NCBI GenBank assembly: GCA_964361185.1
Contig: CAYHZS010000045.1
Span: 1 to 5,939 of the forward strand
Length of the DNA: 5,939 bases
Origin: JBAZYZ01 sp964361185
GTDB taxonomy: Bacteria > Patescibacteriota > Minisyncoccia > Phycocordibacterales > VMEP01
Direction of reading: 5' to 3'
Part shown: positions 1 to 5,177 of the stretch, in pieces
Numbering within the stretch: position 1 is the first letter of the stretch
Layout: the number at the start of each line of letters is the position of its first letter
Notes under the pieces: generated by a model
What the model was told of the DNA's origin: nothing
Databases searched by the model: none
The model's input: the letters and a program-made list of their open reading frames with translations, nothing else
Made by a program: the position numbers and the translations under genes

Positions 1-52
1 CCACCCGCCCCCCCGCCCCCGCCCCCCCGCCCGGCCGCCCCCCCCCCCCCCC
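1..52. other. Low-complexity C/G tract, probable sequencing or assembly artefact
   Basis: These bases are all C or G except one A at position 3, with an uninterrupted run of 16 C ending at 53. On the minus strand this is a poly-G tract. The rest of the window is AT-rich. The tract begins exactly where the rsmI reading frame reaches its conserved ISDPGA segment, after which the frame reads only glycine-rich nonsense. Poly-G tails are a known error mode of two-colour Illumina chemistry, so this is probably unreliable sequence at a contig end. The exact boundary is uncertain by a few bases, because the last real codons are themselves GC-rich. Confidence 0.85.
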
Positions 53-334
53 CGCGCCCGGATCAGAAATCCCCGGCGTCCCCGCATCTGTCACTAGCGC
101 AATATTTTTCCCTTCTTCCAAAAAATTAATAGCTTTCTTCGCATTAACTCCGCTTTTTTGTTCATTGTAAGTTGTTAGTTGTTTATTTTTAATTTCAAAA
201 CGATTTAACAATCGTTTTGAAATTCGCGTATCCTCGCAAAGTACCAAATCAACTTCTTTCAAAATGCGAATAGCCCGAAAAGTGATGTCTTCCAGATTTC
301 CGATAGGAGTGGCAATTATGTATAGAGTCGGCAT
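1..334 (-). CDS. rsmI: RsmI, 16S rRNA (cytidine-1402 2'-O)-methyltransferase, 3'-truncated
   Basis: RsmI uses S-adenosylmethionine to 2'-O-methylate C1402 in the decoding centre of 16S rRNA; it belongs to the tetrapyrrole-methylase fold family. Only about the first 94 residues are readable, translated here by hand from the ATG at 334-332. They begin MPTLYIIATPIGNLEDITFR and contain the family hallmarks ATPIGNLEDI (residues 8-17), CEDTR (33-37), SKRLLN (39-44) and VTDAGTPGISDPGA (81-94). The full protein is normally about 220-290 residues, so most of the C-terminal lobe is missing. From about position 52 down, the sequence is poly-G on this strand and not credible coding sequence. The start is supported by the match at the extreme N-terminus and by a GGA Shine-Dalgarno-like triplet at 346-344. 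It lies 18 bases after the stop of the winged-helix gene and in the same frame, so readthrough of that TAG would give a fusion. Family identity is very secure; the truncation is an edge effect. Confidence 0.93.
   Translation of the reverse strand, partial: MPTLYIIATPIGNLEDITFRAIRILKEVDLVLCEDTRISKRLLNRFEIKNKQLTTYNEQKSGVNAKKAINFLEEGKNIALVTDAGTPGISDPGAGGGGGRPGGGAGAGGRV
191..224. repeat. Perfect 15-bp inverted repeat inside rsmI
   Basis: Arms 191-205 and 210-224 are exact reverse complements separated by the 4 bases TAAC. As mRNA this would be a 15-bp hairpin with a 4-base loop, about 110 bases into rsmI. The segment encodes ISKRLLNRFEI, and SKRLLN is a conserved RsmI segment, so the left half is at least partly fixed by protein constraint. 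There is no U-tract after it, so it does not look like an intrinsic terminator. Function is unknown. Confidence 0.8.
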
Positions 335-347
335 AAAAAAGTATCCA

Positions 348-374
348 ATAAACTATTCTAGTATTCTCAAGAAT
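348..374. repeat. 27-bp direct repeat, copy 1 (end of winged-helix gene / before rsmI)
   Basis: This stretch matches 642-668 in 25 of 27 positions; the only differences are the two central bases (CA here, TG there), which are reverse complements of each other. It covers the last codons and TAG stop of the winged-helix gene and ends 13 bases before the rsmI ATG. Its core TATTCTCAAGAATT is almost symmetric. Overlapping it is a second inverted repeat, TATTCTCAA (362-370) and TTGAGAATA (375-383), with GAAT between the arms. It could be an operator placed to control rsmI, or the trace of a duplication. Confidence 0.8.
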
Positions 375-619
375 TTGAGAATAGATAATCCGCGTGGGGT
401 CAGTTTGTGGCGGACAAAATTACCCTCGTGTCTTTTCATAACCAATCCGGCAATTGCCAACCGGCGAATATGGTCTGAGGCAGTTTTGAAGTTTATCTTA
501 AAAACATCGGATATTTCCTCAACCGAAAGTTCCGGCTTCCTTTGCAGTAAATCAATAATCTGAAGCCGCCTGTGGTTTGCCGCGCCCTTTATTATTCTTT
601 CAGTATTTTTCCAATTCAT
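353..619 (-). CDS. Small winged helix-turn-helix DNA-binding protein (ArsR-like fold)
   Basis: An 88-residue protein consisting of little more than one winged-helix domain. Residues 6-26 form an N-terminal helix with the ArsR/MarR-type pattern (HRRLQIIDLLQRKP). Residues 31-58 form the helix-turn-helix (LSVEEISDVF followed by the recognition helix KTASDHIRRLAIAGLV). Residues 60-75 form the beta-wing (MKRHEGNFVRHKLTPRG). No cysteine-rich metal site like that of ArsR/SmtB is present (there is no cysteine at all), so a metal sensor role is unlikely. It sits between murC and rsmI, with a 40-bp palindrome just before its start and a near copy of that repeat at its end, which suggests self-regulation. 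No good Shine-Dalgarno is seen: GAAGAG at 640-635 is too far from the ATG. Fold assignment is solid; the ligand and targets are unknown. Its being a regulator of the mur genes or rsmI is inference only. Confidence 0.85.
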   Translation of the reverse strand: MNWKNTERIIKGAANHRRLQIIDLLQRKPELSVEEISDVFKINFKTASDHIRRLAIAGLVMKRHEGNFVRHKLTPRGLSILKFLRILE

Positions 620-625
620 AATTCT

Positions 626-634
626 ATAATATCA
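626..634 (-). promoter_or_regulatory. Candidate extended -10 promoter for the winged-helix gene
   Basis: Reading the minus strand, 634-626 is TGATATTAT, one base from the extended -10 consensus TGnTATAAT. Transcription would start close to the ATG at 619, giving a nearly leaderless mRNA, which would fit the missing ribosome-binding site. No recognisable -35 hexamer is seen; that position falls inside the 643-682 palindrome, as expected if a repressor bound there. AT-rich DNA gives such matches by chance, so this is tentative. Confidence 0.3.
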
Positions 635-641
635 CTCTTCT

Positions 642-668
642 ATAAACTATTCTAGTATTCTTGAGAAT
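642..668. repeat. 27-bp direct repeat, copy 2 (left part of the large palindrome)
   Basis: Matches 348-374 with only the two central bases changed. The two copies are 294 bp apart and bracket the winged-helix gene. The similarity resumes after a gap: AATTTGAGA at 372-380 follows copy 1 directly, and the same 9 bases recur at 682-690 after 16 extra bases (666-681) that complete the palindrome. Copy 1 therefore looks like this copy minus 16 bases, or this copy gained them. Confidence 0.8.
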
Positions 669-682
669 ACTAGAATAGTTTA
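643..682. promoter_or_regulatory. 40-bp palindrome, putative operator or mRNA hairpin between murC and the winged-helix gene
   Basis: Two 19-bp arms (643-661 and 664-682) are exact reverse complements around a 2-base centre; the core is TATTCTTGAGAATA. The outer end on the murC side is the murC TAA stop itself (682-680), and the other end is 23 bases before the ATG of the winged-helix gene. Two readings are possible. As DNA it is a symmetric site for a dimeric regulator, with the adjacent winged-helix protein as the obvious candidate. As RNA it is a very stable hairpin at the murC 3' end. It is not followed by a U-tract (the next bases are TAGAAGAG), so it is not a classical intrinsic terminator. 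The palindrome is certain; its role is inferred. Confidence 0.75.
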
Positions 683-2005
683 ATTTGAGATTAAGGACTC
701 CCCTACTTTGTAAACATCCCCCGCGCCCATGGTAATTAAGACATTACCTTCTTCTAAATTAGCACTCAGGAAATTCAGAATGCCGGTAAAATCGGAAAAC
801 GAAACTGCCTTTCCTCCAATTTTTTCGGCGAGCATGTTGCTTGTGATACTCGGGTCAAATGCTTCGCGGGCGGCGTAGATTGGAGCAAGTATCACTTGGT
901 CAGCGTCTTCAAAGGCGCGCGCGAAGTCATCAATCAATAATTTGGTGCGCGAATACAGGTGTGGCTGGAACACCACGATAATTTTTTTGTCCGGAAACTT
1001 TTCGCGCGCGCCGGCAAGCGTCGCTTTTACTTCCGTTGGATGATGGGCATAATCGTCGTAAATTTCCACTCCGTTCTTTGTCTTACCTTTATACTCAAAT
1101 CTCCGCCAAGTTCCCGAGAAATTCTCGAGCGCTTCTTCGGCTTTAGCCGGGTCGGATCTAAGCACTGAAACCAAAGCCAAAACAGCCTTGGCATTCTCCC
1201 TATTATGAGCCCCTGGAACCCCCAAATTGAGGCCTGAAGCGTCGTATCTTGAGTAATCTACAATAACGGCTTTTACCCCCTTTAGGGCCCTTTTTACGTA
1301 AGAATTTTGGGTATTCCCTACAACAAAACCATTTTCCGGAACCTTAAGCGCGACCTCGTTAAATGCCGAGATTATATCCTCCATATCCCTGTAATAATCG
1401 AGGTGGTCATTATCAATGTTGGTGATAATTAAAATACGGGGGGTTAAGTTTATAAACGACCTCCTGTATTCACAGGCCTCCACAATCAGCACCCCTTTGT
1501 CGTATTCTTCACCCAAAATATGCGCCGGAGAATCACCAGCAATAAAATTAGAACCACCGTTTTTTAATAAACTACCCACAATTACCGTCGGATTAATTCC
1601 TTCGTTCCAAAGCACATCTGAAATCATAGCCGTGGTTGTAGTCTTGCCGTGAGTCCCGGAAACGGCAATCGTAAACATATTTTCGGAAATTATTCCCAGA
1701 AATTCAGGATATGAAATTGCTGTAATATTCCGGCGAGTAGCTTCTTCATACTCGGGATTATTAGGAGAGACCGCTATGGTGTAGATCATCAAGTCGGTAT
1801 TTGTCGGAATATTTTCCGCCTTATGCCCAACAGAAATATGCGCACCCAATTCAGTAAGCTCTTTGGTAATCCGCGATTCTGAAATATCAGAGCCAGAAAC
1901 TTTTTTCCCCTGCGCAAGCATCATCCGTGCAATAGCAGAAACGCCAATTCCGCCAATACCGACAAAGTGAACATTTTTGATTTTTTCTAAATTAATTTCG
2001 TTCAT
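680..2005 (-). CDS. murC: MurC, UDP-N-acetylmuramate--L-alanine ligase
   Basis: Cytoplasmic ATP-dependent enzyme that attaches L-alanine to UDP-MurNAc, the first residue of the peptidoglycan stem peptide. All three Mur ligase domains are visible in its 441 residues. The N-terminal UDP-substrate domain has GIGGIGVSAIA (16-26). The central ATPase domain has the P-loop SGTHGKTTTT (116-125), EACEYRRSF (176-184), NIDNDHLDYY (196-205) and GAHNRENA (265-272). The C-terminal domain has RRFE (301-304), YDDYAHHPTEV (316-326), FQPHLYSRT (346-354), IYAAREAFDP (376-385) and MGAGD (426-430). The HGKTTTT P-loop, YDDYAHHPTEV and QPHLYSRT are typical of MurC rather than MurD/E/F. It is slightly shorter than the E. 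coli enzyme (491 residues) but complete. Its ATG overlaps the stop of the upstream hydrolase as ATGA, which indicates translational coupling; no strong Shine-Dalgarno is seen. The TAA stop forms the edge of the 40-bp palindrome. Confidence 0.97.
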   Translation of the reverse strand: MNEINLEKIKNVHFVGIGGIGVSAIARMMLAQGKKVSGSDISESRITKELTELGAHISVGHKAENIPTNTDLMIYTIAVSPNNPEYEEATRRNITAISYPEFLGIISENMFTIAVSGTHGKTTTTAMISDVLWNEGINPTVIVGSLLKNGGSNFIAGDSPAHILGEEYDKGVLIVEACEYRRSFINLTPRILIITNIDNDHLDYYRDMEDIISAFNEVALKVPENGFVVGNTQNSYVKRALKGVKAVIVDYSRYDASGLNLGVPGAHNRENAKAVLALVSVLRSDPAKAEEALENFSGTWRRFEYKGKTKNGVEIYDDYAHHPTEVKATLAGAREKFPDKKIIVVFQPHLYSRTKLLIDDFARAFEDADQVILAPIYAAREAFDPSITSNMLAEKIGGKAVSFSDFTGILNFLSANLEEGNVLITMGAGDVYKVGESLISN

Positions 2006-3066
2006 AGTGAGCCAAATACAATATCAGCAATGTCGTGGCGAAATGAATTAATGGCATCTCCTGTTACTGGTCTTTTAGGAAATGTTCTATTAGACAAGAT
2101 AACAACAGAAACACCCAATATCGGGTCACAAATAACCATAGAACCCGTGAAGCCACTGTGGCCAAAAACCTGATTACTGCTCAAGTCACCCATTTTATGT
2201 TTGCTATTCAAATCCCATCCCAAACCGACTTCTTCTTGGGTATTTATTAACTGATTAGTGTGCATCTCTCGTACTATATTTTCAGAAAAATAACGATTAC
2301 CCTTATACACCCCATTATTCAAAAGCATTTCCATGAAGTTCAACAAATCGTTGGCTGTCGAGAAAACGCCAGCTGCACCTAAATAATATCCGTCTTTCTG
2401 TAAGACGTAAGAACCTTCGTCATGAACTTCTCCTTGAATCATTCTTCCGCGCCAGTTATCAATTTCAGTCGGAGCAACATTAGATTTACCAAGAAACTTT
2501 GGGTGAAAAGTGGTTTTGGCCATCGATAGTGGCTTAAAAAAACACTGGTCAGCAAATATATCTAATGTAAGCCCAGAAATTCTAGTCACAACTAATCCTG
2601 TTATTAGGGCCGTAGAATTAGTATAAATAAATTTATCGCCAGGTTTCGATTTTAAAGGAGCTTTGATCATTGTATCTATGATTTTTTGTGCCGGTTCATT
2701 CTTTAGCGATGTTGTTGAGGGAACATCAATATCTAAGGTATACGTCAGTAAATGTTTAAGTAAAACCGATTCTTTGCCAGGAGAATTACCGAATTCCGAC
2801 AAATAATCCTGAACTTTATCACCAAGGCTTACTTTCCCTTGATCAATCAAGGATAGCAACAGGGATGAGGTTGGTATCATCTTTGTTACTGAAGCTACAT
2901 CATATACGGTGTCATTAGATACCTGTGACGAATTATTTTCATACGTAAAATGACCGAATGGAAAAACAAGCCTGCTTCCATTCTGAAAGACAGCACCAAC
3001 AACACAACCTGGAAACACTTTTTCCTGAATTGCCTGTTTAACACGGTTTTTAATTTTTTCTTCCAT
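2002..3066 (-). CDS. Serine hydrolase, beta-lactamase / DD-peptidase-like (S12 family), no signal peptide
   Basis: A 354-residue penicillin-recognising serine hydrolase of the class C beta-lactamase, DD-peptidase and esterase group. The three active-site motifs are present in order and at normal spacing: S-x-x-K as SVTK (Ser59, Lys62), Y-x-N as YTN (149-151), and H-x-G as HSG (304-306). GAAGVFSTANDLLNFMEMLL (231-250) is also typical of the family. HSG instead of KTG is common in S12 peptidases, D-aminopeptidases and esterases, so antibiotic resistance should not be assumed. Most relatives act outside the membrane, but this one starts MEEKIKNRVKQAIQEKVFPG with no hydrophobic stretch. An in-frame TAA (3072-3070) two codons upstream excludes an extended start. 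It overlaps murD by one base (TAATG) and murC by four (ATGA), so it is probably made with the Mur ligases in the cytoplasm. Family and catalytic residues are secure; the substrate is unknown, perhaps a muropeptide or a D-amino-acid compound. Confidence 0.9.
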   Translation of the reverse strand: MEEKIKNRVKQAIQEKVFPGCVVGAVFQNGSRLVFPFGHFTYENNSSQVSNDTVYDVASVTKMIPTSSLLLSLIDQGKVSLGDKVQDYLSEFGNSPGKESVLLKHLLTYTLDIDVPSTTSLKNEPAQKIIDTMIKAPLKSKPGDKFIYTNSTALITGLVVTRISGLTLDIFADQCFFKPLSMAKTTFHPKFLGKSNVAPTEIDNWRGRMIQGEVHDEGSYVLQKDGYYLGAAGVFSTANDLLNFMEMLLNNGVYKGNRYFSENIVREMHTNQLINTQEEVGLGWDLNSKHKMGDLSSNQVFGHSGFTGSMVICDPILGVSVVILSNRTFPKRPVTGDAINSFRHDIADIVFGSL

Positions 3067-4409
3067 TATTTAAGTTTCTTAATTAACTCGACAAATTGGC
3101 CACCTCTATCATATTCGTTTTTGAAATATTTTCCGAATGAAGAAAAGGCGGGGCTGTAAAGGATACTCTCTCCAGAGTGAGCAACAGAAAATGCCCGTCC
3201 TACACAAGCATCAAGGCCTTCCTCTTCATACACCTGAACCTCTTTCTTTTCTAGAGAAAACACCTCCTTTTTTATTCTTTCTGTACCCCTCTCTTTAAAA
3301 AGAACAACTTTTGAACAATACTTCGGAATTTCTTTAATAAGCAAAGACATATCAAGATTTTTCTCGTCGCCTCCCATAATAAGAATTATTTTCTTTTGCT
3401 TACCTAGACCAAAAGCACGCAGTCCTGCTATCGTAGCATCCGGTGTAGTAGAATTATTGTCATTATAAATTTTTATCCCCTTAATCTCGCGGATTAATTC
3501 AAGCCGACCGGGCACAGGAGAAAATGTAGTTAGCGCCTTTTTAATTACGGTGTCGGGAATCCAAAGCGAGCGCGCGACTTCAACCGCAAATCTGGCGTTG
3601 TATTCATTGTGTTTCCCCGGCAAATTTATTTTCCAGCCCTTGGGCAAAGATTCTTTTGCAACAACTAATTTACTTTTTATTTTTCCGCCATACTTTTTTA
3701 TAAACGGATATGCCTGATTGCCGACAATAAGTAAATCGTCCTTCTTTTGATATTTAAAAATATTAGATTTGTCGGCAAAATATTTTTTACGGTCTCCCTT
3801 ATAGTAATTAAGATGGTCATCCATAAAGGTCGTAAATACTGAAATATGTGGACTTATTCTTGAATCGCCAAATCCCTGAAGTTGCCACGAATCAAGTTCC
3901 AAGACAGCGTAATCATATTGTTTGGCTTTCGGCAGAAAAGAAAGCGTTGATACTCCTAAGACATTGCCCCCAAGAAGAACTCTTTTGCCGGCTAATTTAA
4001 GTATGTGATTTATAAGATAAGCGACTGTAGATTTACCGCGTGTGCCCGTTATTCCTATTATCGGCATCCCCGCCAATCTCATAAAAAGAGACGAGCTCAT
4101 CTCAACCGGAATTTTGTTCTTCCGCGCTTTTTTTATATACGGTGAATTAAGCGGCACACCGGCGGCCTTCAAAACCATATCGCAATTTCTGAAATCTTCC
4201 AGACGATGTTCCCCCAAAACAAATTTTATATTTTTATATTTTCTTAATTTATAGAGAGATTCCTTTAATTGCTCCTCTGTTTTAAGGTCTGTCACTGTTA
4301 GCTTTGCCCCGCACTTCGCTAAAAAGGCAGTGTCACCCACCCCACGACCTAAAAGTCCTAACCCCATTACGGTTATTTTTTTATTTTTAAAATAATTTTT
4401 GTAATCCAT
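3066..4409 (-). CDS. murD: MurD, UDP-N-acetylmuramoyl-L-alanine--D-glutamate ligase (divergent)
   Basis: Cytoplasmic ATP-dependent ligase that adds D-glutamate to UDP-MurNAc-L-Ala. The 447 residues match the family length (E. coli 438). Visible elements are the N-terminal MGLGLLGRGVG (15-25), the P-loop GITGTRGKST (119-128), GGN (147-149), ELDSWQLQ (171-178), MDDHLNYY (196-203), the probable carbamylated lysine in FADK (Lys214), GKHNEYNA (265-272), GRLE (301-304), DNNSTTP (317-323), GGDEKNLD (346-353) and SPAFSSF (419-425). From knowledge of E. coli MurD, the D-Glu contacts Lys348, Thr321 and Ser415 appear to match Lys350, Thr321 and Ser424 here, which supports MurD over other Mur ligases. 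Oddities are Arg for Asn in the P-loop, and Asn-Asn where the usual DSKATN motif has Ser-Lys. It lies 5 bases after murI, whose D-Glu product it uses, and its stop shares one base with the hydrolase start. A weak AAAGAT precedes the ATG. Confidence 0.93.
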   Translation of the reverse strand: MDYKNYFKNKKITVMGLGLLGRGVGDTAFLAKCGAKLTVTDLKTEEQLKESLYKLRKYKNIKFVLGEHRLEDFRNCDMVLKAAGVPLNSPYIKKARKNKIPVEMSSSLFMRLAGMPIIGITGTRGKSTVAYLINHILKLAGKRVLLGGNVLGVSTLSFLPKAKQYDYAVLELDSWQLQGFGDSRISPHISVFTTFMDDHLNYYKGDRKKYFADKSNIFKYQKKDDLLIVGNQAYPFIKKYGGKIKSKLVVAKESLPKGWKINLPGKHNEYNARFAVEVARSLWIPDTVIKKALTTFSPVPGRLELIREIKGIKIYNDNNSTTPDATIAGLRAFGLGKQKKIILIMGGDEKNLDMSLLIKEIPKYCSKVVLFKERGTERIKKEVFSLEKKEVQVYEEEGLDACVGRAFSVAHSGESILYSPAFSSFGKYFKNEYDRGGQFVELIKKLK

Positions 4410-4414
4410 AATCT

Positions 4415-5164
4415 TTATTTCAAAATCTCAATAGTCGCCATATCACCAAAAAGTTCCGATACTTTGTCGCGGAAGAACTTTGAGTCGCGAGAAATGACAA
4501 ACTTTAATTTGCCTTCGCCTTTGCCCTCAAAACGCTCTTTCACCTCTTTCGCCACCGATTCCGCCGGGTCAAAAATTTTGACATCACCCACTATATCATC
4601 AAAAATTTCTCTTATCAGAGGATAGTGCGTGCATCCCAAAATAAGAACATCGTAATCTTTGATTATATTTTCCAAAGAATTCCTGACCATACCTTTCATT
4701 CCCGGCACGGAAGTCCCCTCTTCTATCGCTCCCGCCAAATGAGGTAATGGCAATGCATCAATATATATACCGGCATCACGAAAACTATCCTGATAAATTC
4801 CGCTTCGCACCGTAGCTTCCGTCGCGACAAGAAGTATTCTTGCGTCCTTGCGTCCACCAAGAGCGCGGGTAGTCGGCCCGACCATTTCAATAATTTCCGT
4901 CTGCTTAATGTCGGGAAAATCAAACATGGGCTTCAGTATGCTCGCGGATACGCTGTTGCAAGCGGTTACAATCTGGGTAACACCTAAAGAAAGCAACCTT
5001 TGTATTCCTAGTACGGTAAGCACACCAAGTTCTTCGGCTGTTTTATTTCCGTAAGGCGCATTTCTAAAATCACCAAAACAAACAATGTCGGCTTTTGGCA
5101 GAAGCTTTTTTATTTCCCGCAAAACCGTGAGCCCTCCTGAGCCGGAATCAAAAATACCAATCAT
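4415..5164 (-). CDS. murI: MurI, glutamate racemase
   Basis: Cofactor-independent cytoplasmic racemase that converts L-glutamate to the D-glutamate required by MurD. The 249-residue protein has the usual family length. It starts MIGIFDSGSGGLTVLREI with the Asp-Ser of the active site (6-7), has PYGNKT (37-42), the first catalytic cysteine in TACNS (Cys69), and the second in LGCTHYPLI (Cys178, with His180). Both cysteines of the two-base mechanism are therefore present. A small deviation is ACNS for the usual ACNT, a conservative change. It begins 13 bases after the folD stop and ends 5 bases before murD. The murI-murD pairing puts D-Glu production beside its use. No convincing Shine-Dalgarno is visible before the ATG, so it may rely on reinitiation after folD. 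Confidence 0.96.
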   Translation of the reverse strand: MIGIFDSGSGGLTVLREIKKLLPKADIVCFGDFRNAPYGNKTAEELGVLTVLGIQRLLSLGVTQIVTACNSVSASILKPMFDFPDIKQTEIIEMVGPTTRALGGRKDARILLVATEATVRSGIYQDSFRDAGIYIDALPLPHLAGAIEEGTSVPGMKGMVRNSLENIIKDYDVLILGCTHYPLIREIFDDIVGDVKIFDPAESVAKEVKERFEGKGEGKLKFVISRDSKFFRDKVSELFGDMATIEILK

Positions 5165-5177
5165 AAATCACATAATA

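Noticed and set aside
1..52. G-quadruplex or GC-rich regulatory island on the minus strand
   Set aside because: It sits at the edge, interrupts a conserved coding motif and differs completely in composition from the rest, so an artefact explains it better.
348..374. CRISPR array
   Set aside because: Only two repeat copies exist, 294 bp apart, and the interval is a coding gene rather than a short spacer.
264..563. Plus-strand open frames such as 264-563, 959-1168, 1416-1652, 2950-3159, 4042-4254, 4848-5054 and 5266-5661
   Set aside because: Each lies opposite a well-recognised minus-strand gene (or two), has no recognisable domain, and reads as antisense shadow.
643..682. Rho-independent terminator after murC
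   Set aside because: The stem is strong but AT-rich, and the sequence following it on the transcribed strand is TAGAAGAG, not a U-tract.
2002..3066. Antibiotic-resistance beta-lactamase
   Set aside because: It has HSG rather than the KTG-type third motif, lacks a secretion signal and lies in a mur operon; nothing specifically indicates drug hydrolysis.
4723..4923. Minus-strand frame inside murI
   Set aside because: It is an out-of-frame overlap within an intact glutamate racemase and shows no family motif.
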